Shown: positions 26,601-41,964 of the stretch, in pieces
How the letters are laid out: each line of letters starts with the position of its first letter
Position numbering within the stretch: the first letter of the stretch is position 1
DNA from: Osmia lignaria lignaria
Taxonomy: Eukaryota; Arthropoda; Insecta; Hymenoptera; Megachilidae
DNA: 64,000 nt
Direction of reading: 5' to 3'
Assembly: GCF_051020975.1 (NCBI RefSeq)
Contig: NC_135033.1
Location: forward strand, 496,001 to 560,000
The notes under the pieces: generated by a model
Seen by the model: only the letters and a program-made list of their open reading frames with translations
Databases searched by the model: none
Told to the model about the DNA's origin: nothing
Translations under genes and position numbers: made by a program

Positions 26601-29171
26601 ATTGATCTTTGGGGATCAATCAGTATATTACATTATATCTAATGTAGATGTGGTGATAATAATATTGTTATTAATTGTACATTACGTATGTAATGTAGAT
26701 ATACTACTAATGATGCTGTTATTAAATGTACATTGATCAGTGGGAATGAATCTGTATATGAAATTATATCGAATGTAGATATAGTAATAATGATATTGTT
26801 ATTAAAGGCACATTGATCTGTGGGAATGAATCAGTATATTACATTATATCGAATGTAGATATAGTACTAATGATATTGTTATTAAATGTACATTGATCTT
26901 TGGGGATCAATCAGTATATTACATTATATCTAATGTAGATGTGGTGATAATAATATTGTTATTAATTGTACATTACGTATGTAATGTAGATATACTACTA
27001 ATGATGTTGTTATTAAATGTACATTGATCTGTGGGAATGTTTCAGTATATTACATTATATCGAATGTACATATAGTACTACTGATATGGTTATTAAATAT
27101 ATTGATCTGTGGGAATGAATCAGTATATTACATTATATCGAATGTAGATATAGTGCTAATGATATTGTTATTAAAGGCACATTGATCTGTGGGAATGAAT
27201 CAGTATATTACAGTATATCGAATGTAGATAAGGTACTAATGATATGGTTATTAAAGGTATATTGATCTGTGGGAATGAATCAGTATATTACATTGTATCT
27301 AATGTAGATATGGTAATAACGATATTGTTATTAATTGTACATTACGTATGTAACGTAGATATACTACTAATGATATTGTTGTTTAATGTACATTGATCAG
27401 TGGGAATGAATCTGTATATGAAATTATATCTAATGTAGATATAGTAATAATGATATTGTTATTATATGTACATTGATCTGTGGGAATGAATCAGAATATT
27501 ACATTATTTCGAATGTAGATGTAGTGCTAATGATATTGTTATGAAAGGTGCATTGATCTGTCGCAATCCATCAGTATATTACATTATATCGAATGTAGGT
27601 ATGGTACTAATGATATGGTTATTATATGTACATATCTGTGGGAATGAATCAGTATGTTACGTTATATCGAATGTAGATATAGTACTAATGATATGGTTAT
27701 TAAAGGTATATTGATCTGTGGGAATGAATCAGTATATTACATTATATCGAATGTAGATATAGTACTACTGATATGGTTATTAAATATATTGATCTGTGGG
27801 AATGAATCAGTATATTACATTATATCGAATGTAGATTTAGTACTAATGATATTGTTATTAAATGTACACTGATCTTTGGGGATCAATCAGTATATTACAT
27901 TATATCTAATGTAGATATGGTGATAATAATATTGTTATTAATTGTACATTACGTATGTAATGTAGATATACTTCTAATGATGTTGTTATTAAATGTACAT
28001 TGATCAGTGGGAATGAATCTGTATATGAAATTATATCTAATGTAGATATAGTAATAATGATATTGTTATTAAATGTACATTGATCTGTGGAAATGAATCA
28101 GTATATTACATTATATCGAATGTAGATATAGTACTAATGATATGGTTATTAAATGTACATTGATCTATGGGAATGAATCAGTATATTACAATATATCTAA
28201 TGTAGATATGCTAATTATGATAATGTTATCAAATGTACATTGATCTGTGGGGATCTATCAGTATATTACATTATGTCGAATGTAGATATGGTACTAACGA
28301 TATGGTTATTAAATGTACATTGATCTGTGGGAATGAATCAGTATATTACATTATATCTAATGCAGATATGCTAATAATGATATTGTTGTTAAATGTACAT
28401 TGATCTGTGGGGATCAATCAGTATATTACATTATATCTAATGTAGATATGGCAATAATGATATTGTTATTAATTGTGCATTATATATGTAATGTAGATAT
28501 ACTACTAATGATGTTGTTATTAAATGTACATTGATCAGTGGGAATGAATCAGTATATTACATTATATCGAGTGTAGATATAGTGCTAATGATATTGTTAT
28601 TAAAGGTGCATTGGTCTGTGGGAATCCATCAGTATATTACATTATATCGAATATAGGTATGGTACTAATGATATGGTTATTATATGTACATATCTGCGGG
28701 AATGAATCAGTATATTACGTTATATCTAATGTACATATGTTAATAATGATATTGTTATTAATTGTACATTATATATGTAATGTAGATATACTACTAATGA
28801 TATTGCTATTAAATGTACATTGATCTGTGGGAATGGATCAGTATATTACATTATATCGAATGTAGATATTGGCTGATGATATTGTTATTAATGGTACATT
28901 GATCTCTGGGTAATAATCAGGATATTACATTATACCTAATGTAGAATTGGTAATAATGATATTGTTATTAAATGTACATTACATATGTAATGTAGATATA
29001 CTACTAATGATATTGCTATTTAGTGTACATTGATCTGTGGGAATGAATCTGTATATGACATTATACCTAATGTAGATATAGTAATAATGATATTGTTATT
29101 AAATGTACATTGATCTGTGGGAATGAATCAGTATATTACATTATATCGAACGTAGATATAGTGCTAATGAT
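23601..29171. repeat. 5,571-bp HOR, unit 1
   Basis: Landmarks at 24407, 27654 and 28611 and the 449-bp array at 25040 all recur exactly 5,571 bp downstream. The unit joins a 3,247-bp interval (24407 to 27654) to the common 2,324-bp interval (27654 to 29978). Private substitutions include 24526 (GATTTTG) and GTGATTAAATG near 25931. Confidence 0.87.
25040..26386. repeat. 449-bp HOR array 4, three units
   Basis: Units start at 25040, 25489 and 25938, with TTAAGGG in the third. A GTGATTAAATG substitution lies near 25931, at the end of unit 2. Confidence 0.93.
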
Positions 29172-32100
29172 ATTGTTATTAAATGTACATTACATATCTA
29201 ATGTAGATATGGTACTAATGATATGGTTATTAAATGTACATTGATCTGTGGGAATGAATCAGTATATTACATTATATCGAATGTAGATATAGTGCTAATG
29301 ATATTGTTATTAAAGGCACATTGATCTGTGGGAATGAATCAGTGTATTACATTATATCGAATGTAGATATAGTTCTAATGATATTGTTATTAAAGGCACA
29401 TTGATCTGTGGGAAGGAATCTGTATACTACATTATATCGAATGTAGATATAGTGCTAATGATATTGTTATTAAAGGTACATTGATCTGTGGGAATGAATC
29501 AGTATATTAGATTATATCGAATGTAGATATAGTACTACTGATATGGGTATTAAATATATTGATCTGTGGGAATGAATCAGTATATTACATTATATCGAAT
29601 GTAGATATAGTGCTAATGATATTGTTATGAAAGGTGCATTGATCTGTGGGAATCCATCAGTATATTACATTATATCGGATGTAGGTATGGTACTAATGAT
29701 ACGGTTATTATGTGTACATATCTGTGGGAATGAATCAGTATATTACGTTATATCGAATGTAGATATAGTGCTAATGATATTGCTATTAAAGGTGCATTGA
29801 TCTGTGGGAATGAATCTGTATATTACATTATATCGAATGTAGATATAGTACTAATGATATGGTTATTAAAGGTATATTGATCTGTGGGAATCCATCAGTA
29901 TATTACATTATATCGAATGTAGGTATGGTACTAATGATATGGTTATTATATGTACATATCTGTGGGAATGAATCAGTATGTTACGTTATATCGAATGTAG
30001 ATATAGTACTAATGATATGGTTATTAAAGGTATATTGATCTGTGGGAATGAATCAGTATATTACATTATATCGAATGTAGGTATAGTGCTAATGATATTG
30101 TTATTAAGGGTATATTGATCTGTGGGAATGAATCTGTATATGACATTATACTTAATGTAGATATAGTAATAATGATATTGTTATTAAATGTACATTACAT
30201 ATCTAATGTAGATATGGTACTAATGATATGGTTATTAAATGTACATTGATCTGTGGGAATGAATCAGTATATTACATTATATCGAATGTACATATAGTAC
30301 TACTGATATGGTTATTAAATGTACATTGTTCTGTGGGAATGAATCAGTATATTACATTATATCGAATGTAGGTATAGTGCTAATGATATTGTTATTAAAG
30401 GTATATTGATCTCTGGGTAATATTCAGGATATTACATTATATCTAATGTAGAATTGGTAATAATGATATTGTTATTAATTGTACATTACATATGTAATGT
30501 AGATATACTACTATTGATATTGCTATTTAATGTACATTGATCTGTGGGAATGAATTTGTATATGACATTATACCTAATGTAGATATAGTAATAATGATAT
30601 TGTTATTAAATGTACATTACATATCTAATGTAGATATGGTACTAATGATATGGTTATTAAATGTACATTGATCTGTGGGAATCCATCAGTATATTACATT
30701 ATATCGAATGTAGGTATGGTACTAATGATATGGTTATTATATGTACATATCTGTGGGAATGAATCAGTATATTACGTTATATCGAATGTAGATACAGTGC
30801 TAATGATATTGTTATTAAAGGTGCATTGGTCTGTGGGAATGAATCAGTATATTACATTATATTGAATGTAGATATAGTGCTAATGATATTGTTATTAAAG
30901 GCACATTGATCCGTGGGAATGAATCAGTATATTACATTATATCTAATGTAGATACAGTACTAATGATATGGTTATTAAAGGTATATTGATCTGTGGGAAT
31001 GAATCTGTATATGACATTATACTTAATGTAGATATAGTAATAATGATATTGTTATTAAATGTACATTACATATCTAATGTAGATATGGTACTAATGATAT
31101 GGTTATTAAATGTACATTGATCTGTGGGAATCCATCAGTATATTACATTATATCGAATGTAGGTATGGTACTAATGATATGGTTATTATATGTACATATC
31201 TGTGGGAATGAATCAGTATATTACGTTATATCGAATGTAGATACAGTGCTAATGATATTGTTATTAAAGGTGCATTGGTCTGTGGGAATGAATCAGTATA
31301 TTACATTATATTGAATGTAGATATAGTGCTAATGATATTGTTATTAAAGGCACATTGATCCGTGGGAATGAATCAGTATATTACATTATATCTAATGTAG
31401 ATACAGTACTAATGATATGGTTATTAAAGGTATATTGATCTGTGGGAATGAATCTGTATATGACATTATACTTAATGTAGATATAGTAATAATGATATTG
31501 TTATTAAATGTACATTACATATCTAATGTAGATATGGTACTAATGATATGGTTATTAAATGTACATTGATCTGTGGGAATCCATCAGTATATTACATTAT
31601 ATCGAATGTAGGTATGGTACTAATGATATGGTTATTATATGTACATATCTGTGGGAATGAATCAGTATATTACGTTATATCGAATGTAGATACAGTGCTA
31701 ATGATATTGTTATTAAAGGTGCATTGGTCTGTGGGAATGAATCAGTATATTACATTATATTGAATGTAGATATAGTGCTAATGATATTGTTATTAAAGGC
31801 ACATTGATCCGTGGGAATGAATCAGTATATTACATTATATCTAATGTAGATACAGTACTAATGATATGGTTATTAAGGGTATATTGATCTGTGGGAATGA
31901 ATCTGTATATGACATTATACTTAATGTAGATATAGTAATAATGATATTGTTATTAAATGTACATTACATATCTAATGTAGATATGGTACTAATGATATGG
32001 TTATTAAATGTACATTGATCTGTGGGAATGAATCAGTATATTACATTATATCGAATGTACATATAGTACTACTGATATGGTTATTAAATATATTGATCTG

Positions 32101-34742
32101 TGGGAATGAATCAGTATATTACATTATATCGAATGTAGATTTAGTACTAATGATATTGTTATTAAATGTACATTGATCTTTGGGGATCAATCAGTATATT
32201 ACATTATATCTAATGTAGATGTGGTGATAATAATATTGTTATTAATTGTACATTACGTATGTAATGTAGATATACTACTAATGATGCTGTTATTAAATGT
32301 ACATTGATCAGTGGGAATGAATCTGTATATGAAATTATATCGAATGTAGATATAGTAATAATGATATTGTTATTAAAGGCACATTGATCTGTGGGAATGA
32401 ATCAGTATATTACATTATATCGAATGTAGATATAGTACTAATGATATTGTTATTAAATGTACATTGATCTTTGGGGATCAATCAGTATATTACATTATAT
32501 CTAATGTAGATGTGGTGATAATAATATTGTTATTAATTGTACATTACGTATGTAATGTAGATATACTACTAATGATGTTGTTATTAAATGTACATTGATC
32601 TGTGGGAATGTTTCAGTATATTACATTATATCGAATGTACATATAGTACTACTGATATGGTTATTAAATATATTGATCTGTGGGAATGAATCAGTATATT
32701 ACATTATATCGAATGTAGATATAGTGCTAATGATATTGTTATTAAAGGCACATTGATCTGTGGGAATGAATCAGTATATTACAGTATATCGAATGTAGAT
32801 AAGGTACTAATGATATGGTTATTAAAGGTATATTGATCTGTGGGAATGAATCAGTATATTACATTGTATCTAATGTAGATATGGTAATAACGATATTGTT
32901 ATTAATTGTACATTACGTATGTAACGTAGATATACTACTAATGATATTGTTGTTTAATGTACATTGATCAGTGGGAATGAATCTGTATATGAAATTATAT
33001 CTAATGTAGATATAGTAATAATGATATTGTTATTATATGTACATTGATCTGTGGGAATGAATCAGAATATTACATTATTTCGAATGTAGATGTAGTGCTA
33101 ATGATATTGTTATGAAAGGTGCATTGATCTGTCGCAATCCATCAGTATATTACATTATATCGAATGTAGGTATGGTACTAATGATATGGTTATTATATGT
33201 ACATATCTGTGGGAATGAATCAGTATGTTACGTTATATCGAATGTAGATATAGTACTAATGATATGGTTATTAAAGGTATATTGATCTGTGGGAATGAAT
33301 CAGTATATTACATTATATCGAATGTAGATATAGTACTACTGATATGGTTATTAAATATATTGATCTGTGGGAATGAATCAGTATATTACATTATATCGAA
33401 TGTAGATTTAGTACTAATGATATTGTTATTAAATGTACACTGATCTTTGGGGATCAATCAGTATATTACATTATATCTAATGTAGATATGGTGATAATAA
33501 TATTGTTATTAATTGTACATTACGTATGTAATGTAGATATACTTCTAATGATGTTGTTATTAAATGTACATTGATCAGTGGGAATGAATCTGTATATGAA
33601 ATTATATCTAATGTAGATATAGTAATAATGATATTGTTATTAAATGTACATTGATCTGTGGAAATGAATCAGTATATTACATTATATCGAATGTAGATAT
33701 AGTACTAATGATATGGTTATTAAATGTACATTGATCTATGGGAATGAATCAGTATATTACAATATATCTAATGTAGATATGCTAATTATGATAATGTTAT
33801 CAAATGTACATTGATCTGTGGGGATCTATCAGTATATTACATTATGTCGAATGTAGATATGGTACTAACGATATGGTTATTAAATGTACATTGATCTGTG
33901 GGAATGAATCAGTATATTACATTATATCTAATGCAGATATGCTAATAATGATATTGTTGTTAAATGTACATTGATCTGTGGGGATCAATCAGTATATTAC
34001 ATTATATCTAATGTAGATATGGCAATAATGATATTGTTATTAATTGTGCATTATATATGTAATGTAGATATACTACTAATGATGTTGTTATTAAATGTAC
34101 ATTGATCAGTGGGAATGAATCAGTATATTACATTATATCGAGTGTAGATATAGTGCTAATGATATTGTTATTAAAGGTGCATTGGTCTGTGGGAATCCAT
34201 CAGTATATTACATTATATCGAATATAGGTATGGTACTAATGATATGGTTATTATATGTACATACCTGCGGGAATGAATCAGTATATTACGTTATATCTAA
34301 TGTACATATGTTAATAATGATATTGTTATTAATTGTACATTATATATGTAATGTAGATATACTACTAATGATATTGCTATTAAATGTACATTGATCTGTG
34401 GGAATGGATCAGTATATTACATTATATCGAATGTAGATATTGGCTGATGATATTGTTATTAATGGTACATTGATCTCTGGGTAATAATCAGGATATTACA
34501 TTATACCTAATGTAGAATTGGTAATAATGATATTGTTATTAAATGTACATTACATATGTAATGTAGATATACTACTAATGATATTGCTATTTAGTGTACA
34601 TTGATCTGTGGGAATGAATCTGTATATGACATTATACCTAATGTAGATATAGTAATAATGATATTGTTATTAAATGTACATTGATCTGTGGGAATGAATC
34701 AGTATATTACATTATATCGAACGTAGATATAGTGCTAATGAT
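29172..34742. repeat. 5,571-bp HOR, unit 2
   Basis: Second copy, with landmarks at 29978, 33225 and 34182 and a 449-bp array at 30611. It is almost identical to unit 1 by eye; one difference is ACATACCTGCGG near 34260 where the other copies read ACATATCTGCGG. Confidence 0.87.
30611..31957. repeat. 449-bp HOR array 5, three units
   Basis: Units start at 30611, 31060 and 31509, with TTAAGGG in the third. I noticed no private change. Confidence 0.93.
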
Positions 34743-35645
34743 ATTGTTATTAAATGTACATTACATATCTAATGTAGATATGGTACTAATGATATGGTTA
34801 TTAAATGTACATTGATCTGTGGGAATGAATCAGTATATTACATTATATCGAATGTAGATATAGTGCTAATGATATTGTTATTAAAGGCACATTGATCTGT
34901 GGGAATGAATCAGTGTATTACATTATATCGAATGTAGATATAGTTCTAATGATATTGTTATTAAAGGCACATTGATCTGTGGGAAGGAATCTGTATACTA
35001 CATTATATCGAATGTAGATATAGTGCTAATGATATTGTTATTAAAGGTACATTGATCTGTGGGAATGAATCAGTATATTAGATTATATCGAATGTAGATA
35101 TAGTACTACTGATATGGGTATTAAATATATTGATCTGTGGGAATGAATCAGTATATTACATTATATCGAATGTAGATATAGTGCTAATGATATTGTTATG
35201 AAAGGTGCATTGATCTGTGGGAATCCATCAGTATATTACATTATATCGGATGTAGGTATGGTACTAATGATACGGTTATTATGTGTACATATCTGTGGGA
35301 ATGAATCAGTATATTACGTTATATCGAATGTAGATATAGTGCTAATGATATTGCTATTAAAGGTGCATTGATCTGTGGGAATGAATCTGTATATTACATT
35401 ATATCGAATGTAGATATAGTACTAATGATATGGTTATTAAAGGTATATTGATCTGTGGGAATCCATCAGTATATTACATTATATCGAATGTAGGTATGGT
35501 ACTAATGATATGGTTATTATATGTACATATCTGTGGGAATGAATCAGTATGTTACGTTATATCGAATGTAGATATAGTACTAATGATATGGTTATTAAAG
35601 GTATATTGATCTGTGGGAATGAATCAGTATATTACATTATATCGA
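34743..35645. repeat. 5,571-bp HOR, partial unit 3
   Basis: The unit restarts and runs through the landmark monomer at 35549. About 100 bp later it leaves the family: GTAGATATAGTACTACTG here, against GTAGGTATAGTGCTAATG after 29978. Confidence 0.78.
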
Positions 35646-35968
35646 ATGTAGATATAGTACTACTGATATGGTTATTAAATATATTGATCTGTGGGAATGA
35701 ATCAGTATATTACATTACATCGAATGTAGATTTAGTACTAATGATATTGTTATTAAATGTACACTGATCTTTGGGGATCAATCAGTATATTACATTATAT
35801 CTAATGTAGATATGGTGATAATAATATTGTTATTAATTGTACATTACGTATGTAATGTAGATATACTTCTAATGATGTTGTTATTAAATGTACATTGATC
35901 AGTGGGAATGAATCTGTATATGAAATTATATCTAATGTAGATATAGTAATAATGATATTGTTATTAAA
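35646..35968. repeat. Transition segment between HOR domains
   Basis: Ordinary satellite monomers (landmark follow-on, GATTTAG, CTTTGGGG, short monomer, GATCAGTGGG) in the order used elsewhere after the landmark. A private TACATTACATCG lies near 35713. No unique sequence marks the boundary. Confidence 0.7.
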
Positions 35969-36790
35969 TGTACATTGATCTGTGGAAATGAATCAGTATA
36001 TTACATTATATCGAATGTAGATATAGTACTAATGATATGGTTATTAAATGTACATTGATCTATGGGAATGAATCAGTATATTACAATATATCTAATGTAG
36101 ATATGCTAATTATGATAATGTTATCAAATGTACATTGATCTGTGGGGATCTATCAGTATATTACATTATATCTAATGTAGATGTGGTGATAATAATATTG
36201 TTATTAATTGTACATTACGTATGTAATGTAGATATACTACTAATGATGTTGTTATTAAATGTACATTCATCAGTGGGAATGAATCTGTATATGAAATTAT
36301 ATCTAATGTAGATATAGTAATAATGATATTGTTATTAAAGGCACATTGATCTGTGGGAATGAATCAGTATATTACATTATATCGAATGTAGATATAGTAC
36401 TAATGATATTGTCATTAAATGTACATTGATCTTTGGGGATCAACCAGTATATTACAATATATCTAATGTAGATATAGTAATAATGATATTGTTATTAAAT
36501 GTACATTGATCTGTGGGAATGAATCAGTATATTACATTATATCTAATGCAGATATGCTAATAATGATATTGTTGTTAAATGTACATTGATCTGTGGGGAT
36601 CAATCAGTATATTACATTATATCTAATGTAGATATGGCAATAATGATATTGTTATTAATTGTGCATTATATATGTAATGTAGATATACTACTAATGATGT
36701 TGTTATTAAATGTACATTGATCAGTGGGAATGAATCAGTATATTACATTATATCGAGTGTAGATATAGTGCTAATGATATTGTTATTAAA

Positions 36791-37026
36791 GGTGCATTGA
36801 TCTGTGGGAACCCATCAGTATATTACATTATATCGAATGTTTGTATGGTACTAATGATATGGTTATTATATGTACATATCTGTGGGAATGAATCAGTATA
36901 TTACGTTATATCGAATGTAGATAGTCCTAATGATATTGCTATTAAAGGTGCATTGGTCTGTGGGAATGAATCAGTATATTATATTATATCGAATGTAAAT
37001 ATAGTACTAATGATATGGTTATTAAA
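36791..37026. repeat. SVCMV cassette, copy 1 (monomers of 80, 76 and 80 bp)
   Basis: Distinctive 236-bp run: a GGAACCCATC monomer with GAATGTTTGTATGG, a 76-bp monomer with GTAGATAGTCCTAATG, and a monomer with TATTATATTATATCG and GTAAATATAG. It is found only at this site and at 41729, 50205 and 62830, so it marks exchange between the 4.8-kb and 2.7-kb families. Confidence 0.88.
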
Positions 37027-39219
37027 GGTATATTGATCTGTGGGAATCCATCAGTATATTACATTATATCGAATGTAGGTATGGTACTAATGATATGGTT
37101 ATTAAATGTACATTACATATCTAATGTAGATATGGTACTAATGATATGGTTATTAAATGTACATTGATCTGTGGGAATGAATCAGTATATTACATTATAT
37201 CGAATGTAGATATAGTGCTAATGATATTGTTATGAAAGGTGCATTGATCTGTGGGAATCCATCAGTATACTACATTATATCGAATGTAGATTTAGTACTA
37301 ATGATATTGTTATTAAATGTACATTGATCTTTGGGGATCAATCAGTATATTACATTATATCTAATGTAGATATGGTGATAATAATATTGTTATTAATTGT
37401 ACATTACGTATCTATTGTAGATATGGTACTAATAATATGGTTATGAAATGTACATTGACCTGTGGGAATGAATCTGTATATGAAATTATATCTAATGTAG
37501 ATATAGTACTATGGATATGGTTATTAAAGGTATATTGATCTGTGGGAATGAATCAGTATATTACATTATATCGAGTGTAGATATAGTGCTAATGATATTG
37601 TTATTAAATGTACATTACATATCTAATGTAGATATGGTACTAATGATATGGTTATTAAATGTACATTGATCTGTGGGAATGAATCAGTATATTACATTAT
37701 ATCGAATGTAGATATAGTGCTAATGATATTGTTATTAAAGGCACATTGATCTGTGGGAATGAATCAGTATATTACAGTATATCGAATGTAGATAAGGTAC
37801 TAATGATATGGTTATTAAAGGTATATTGATCTGTGGGAATGAATCAGTATATTACATTGTATCCAATGTAGATATGGTAATAACGATATTGTTATTAATT
37901 GTACATTACGTATGTAACGTAGATATACTACTAATGATATTGTTGTTTAATCTACATTGATCAGTGGGAATGAATCTGTATATGAAATTATATCTAATGT
38001 AGATATAGTAATAATGATATTGTTATTATATGTACATTGATCTGTGGGAATGAATCAGAATATTACATTATTTCGAATGTAGATATAGTGCTAATGATAT
38101 TGTTATGAAAGGTGCATTGATCTGTGGCAATCCATCAGTATATTACATTATATCGAATGTAGGTATGGTACTAATGATATGGTTATTATATGTACATATC
38201 TGTGGGAATGAATCAGTATGTTACGTCATATCGAATGTAGATATAGTACTAATGATATGTTTATTAAAGGTATATTGATCTGTGGGAATGAATCAGTATA
38301 TTACATTATATCGAATGTAGATATAGTACTACTGATATGGTTATTAAATATATTGATCTGTGGGAATGAATCAGTATATTACATTATATCGAATGTAGAT
38401 TTAGTACTAATGATATTGTTATTAAATGTACACTGATCTTTGGGGATCAATCAGTATATTACATTATATCTAATGTAGATATGGTGATAATAATATTGTT
38501 ATTAATTGTACATTACGTATGTAATGTAGATATACTTCTAATGATGTTGTTATTAAATGTACATTGATCAGTGGGAATGAATCTGTATATGAAATTATAT
38601 CTAATGTAGATATAGTAATAATGATATTGTTATTAAATGTACATTGATCTGTGGAAATGAATCAGTATATTACATTATATCGAATGTAGATATAGTACTA
38701 ATGATATTGTTATTAAGGGTATATTGATCTGTGGGAATGAATCTGTATATGACATTATACTTAATGTAGATATAGTAATAATGATATTGTTATTAAATGT
38801 ACATTACATATCTAATGTAGATATGGTACTAATGATATGGTTATTAAATGTACATTGATCTGTGGGAATGAATCAGTATATTACATTATATCGAATGTAC
38901 ATATAGTACTACTGATATGGTTATTAAATGTACATTGTTCTGTGGGAATGAATCAGTATATTACATTATATCGAATGTAGGTATAGTGCTAATGATATTG
39001 TAATTAAAGGTATATTGATCTCTGGGTAATATTCAGGATATTACATTATATCTAATGTAGAATTGGTAATAATGATATTGTTATTAATTGTACATTACAT
39101 ATGTAATGTAGATATACTACTATTGATATTGCTATTTAATGTACATTGATCTGTGGGAATGAATTTGTATATGACATTATACCTAATGTAGATATAGTAA
39201 TAATGATATTGTTATTAAA

Positions 39220-40566
39220 TGTACATTACATATCTAATGTAGATATGGTACTAATGATATGGTTATTAAATGTACATTGATCTGTGGGAATCCATCAGTA
39301 TATTACATTATATCGAATGTAGGTATGGTACTAATGATATGGTTATTATATGTACATATCTGTGGGAATGAATCAGTATATTACGTTATATCGAATGTAG
39401 ATACAGTGCTAATGATATTGTTATTAAAGGTGCATTGGTCTGTGGGAATGAATCAGTATATTACATTATATTGAATGTAGATATAGTGCTAATGATATTG
39501 TTATTAAAGGCACATTGATCCGTGGGAATGAATCAGTATATTACATTATATCTAATGTAGATACAGTACTAATGATATGGTTATTAAAGGTATATTGATC
39601 TGTGGGAATGAATCTGTATATGACATTATACTTAATGTAGATATAGTAATAATGATATTGTTATTAAATGTACATTACATATCTAATGTAGATATGGTAC
39701 TAATGATATGGTTATTAAATGTACATTGATCTGTGGGAATCCATCAGTATATTACATTATATCGAATGTAGGTATGGTACTAATGATATGGTTATTATAT
39801 GTACATATCTGTGGGAATGAATCAGTATATTACGTTATATCGAATGTAGATACAGTGCTAATGATATTGTTATTAAAGGTGCATTGGTCTGTGGGAATGA
39901 ATCAGTATATTACATTATATTGAATGTAGATATAGTGCTAATGATATTGTTATTAAAGGCACATTGATCCGTGGGAATGAATCAGTATATTACATTATAT
40001 CTAATGTAGATACAGTACTAATGATATGGTTATTAAAGGTATATTGATCTGTGGGAATGAATCTGTATATGACATTATACTTAATGTAGATATAGTAATA
40101 ATGATATTGTTATTAAATGTACATTACATATCTAATGTAGATATGGTACTAATGATATGGTTATTAAATGTACATTGATCTGTGGGAATCCATCAGTATA
40201 TTACATTATATCGAATGTAGGTATGGTACTAATGATATGGTTATTATATGTACATATCTGTGGGAATGAATCAGTATATTACGTTATATCGAATGTAGAT
40301 ACAGTGCTAATGATATTGTTATTAAAGGTGCATTGGTCTGTGGGAATGAATCAGTATATTACATTATATTGACTGTAGATATAGTGCTAATGATATTGTT
40401 ATTAAAGGCACATTGATCCGTGGGAATGAATCAGTATATTACATTATATCTAATGTAGATACAGTACTAATGATATGGTTATTAAGGGTATATTGATCTG
40501 TGGGAATGAATCTGTATATGACATTATACTTAATGTAGATATAGTAATAATGATATTGTTATTAAA
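39220..40566. repeat. 449-bp HOR array 6, three units
   Basis: Units start at 39220, 39669 and 40118, with TTAAGGG in the third. A private TTGACTGTAG lies near 40370. This array sits in the 4.8-kb family yet keeps the same three-unit form as arrays in the other domains. Confidence 0.93.
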
Positions 40567-41066
40567 TGTACATTACATATCTAATGTAGATATGGTACTA
40601 ATGATATGGTTATTAAATGTACAATGATCTGTGGGAATGAATCAGTATATTACATTATATCGAATGTACATATAGTACTACTGATATGGTTATTAAATAT
40701 ATTGATCTGTGGGAATGAATCAGTATATTACATTATATCGAATGTAGATTTAGTACTAATGATATTGTTATTAAATGTACATTGATCTGTGGAAATGAAT
40801 CAGTATATTACATTATATCGAATGTAGATATAGTACTAATGATATGGTTATTAAATGTACATTGATCTATGGGAATGAATCAGTATATTACAATATATCT
40901 AATGTAGATATGCTAATTATGATAATGTTATCAAATGTACATTGATCTGTGGGGATCTATCAGTATATTACATTATATCTAATGTAGATGTGGTGATAAT
41001 AATATTGTTATTAATTGTACATTACGTATGTAATGTAGATATACTACTAATGATGTTGTTATTAAA

Positions 41067-41146
41067 TGCACATTGATCTGTCGGAATGAATCAGTATATT
41101 ACATTGTCTCTAATGTAGATATGGTAATAATGATATTGATATTGAA
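41067..41146 (+). repeat. Singleton monomer variant
   Basis: This 80-bp monomer combines TGCACATT, CTGTCGGAATG, TTACATTGTCTCTAATG and GATATTGATATTGAA. I found these private changes nowhere else in the window. In unit A the corresponding slot holds the CATTCATCAG monomer. Confidence 0.8.
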
Positions 41147-41197
41147 TGTACATTACATATCTAATGTAGATATAGTAATAATGATATTGTTATTAAA
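41147..41197 (+). repeat. Extra 51-bp short monomer next to the singleton
   Basis: A short monomer (TGTACATTACATATC start, TATAGTAATAATG tail) that unit A lacks. It accounts for the 51-bp change of offset between units A and B at this point. Confidence 0.82.
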
Positions 41198-41728
41198 GGC
41201 ACATTGATCTGTGGGAATGAATCAGTATATTACATTATATCGAATGTAGATATAGTACTAATGATATTGTCATTAAATGTACATTGATCTTTGGGGATCA
41301 ACCAGTATATTACAATATATCTAATGTAGATATAGTAATAATGATATTGTTATTAAATGTACATTGATCTGTGGGAATGAATCAGTATATTACATTATAT
41401 CGAATGTAGATATGGTACTAACGATATGGTTATTAAATGTACATTGATCTGTGGGAATGAATCAGTATATTACATTATATCTAATGCAGATATGCTAATA
41501 ATGATATTGTTGTTAAATGTACATTGATCTGTGGGGATCAATCAGTATATTACATTATATCTAATGTAGATATGGCAATAATGATATTGTTATTAATTGT
41601 GCATTATATATGTAATGTAGATATACTACTAATGATGTTGTTATTAAATGTACATTGATCAGTGGGAATGAATCAGTATATTACATTATATCGAGTGTAG
41701 ATATAGTGCTAATGATATTGTTATTAAA

Positions 41729-41964
41729 GGTGCATTGATCTGTGGGAACCCATCAGTATATTACATTATATCGAATGTTTGTATGGTACTAATGATATGG
41801 TTATTATATGTACATATCTGTGGGAATGAATCAGTATATTACGTTATATCGAATGTAGATAGTCCTAATGATATTGCTATTAAAGGTGCATTGGTCTGTG
41901 GGAATGAATCAGTATATTATATTATATCGAATGTAAATATAGTACTAATGATATGGTTATTAAA
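41729..41964. repeat. SVCMV cassette, copy 2
   Basis: Same three monomers as at 36791, in unit B of the 4.8-kb HOR, at offset 4,938. Confidence 0.88.

Larger units (their letters stand above)
35969..40775. repeat. 4.8-kb HOR, unit A (4,807 bp)
   Basis: Starts with the GTGGAAATGAATC monomer and contains, in order, the GGGGATCTATC series, the SVCMV cassette (36791), landmark 38218 and a complete 449-bp array (39220). Domain-specific bases shared only with unit B include TTGTATCCAATG (37857), TTTAATCTACATTG (about 37946), GATATGTTTATT (about 38254) and TGTGGCAATCC (about 38122). Confidence 0.85.
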
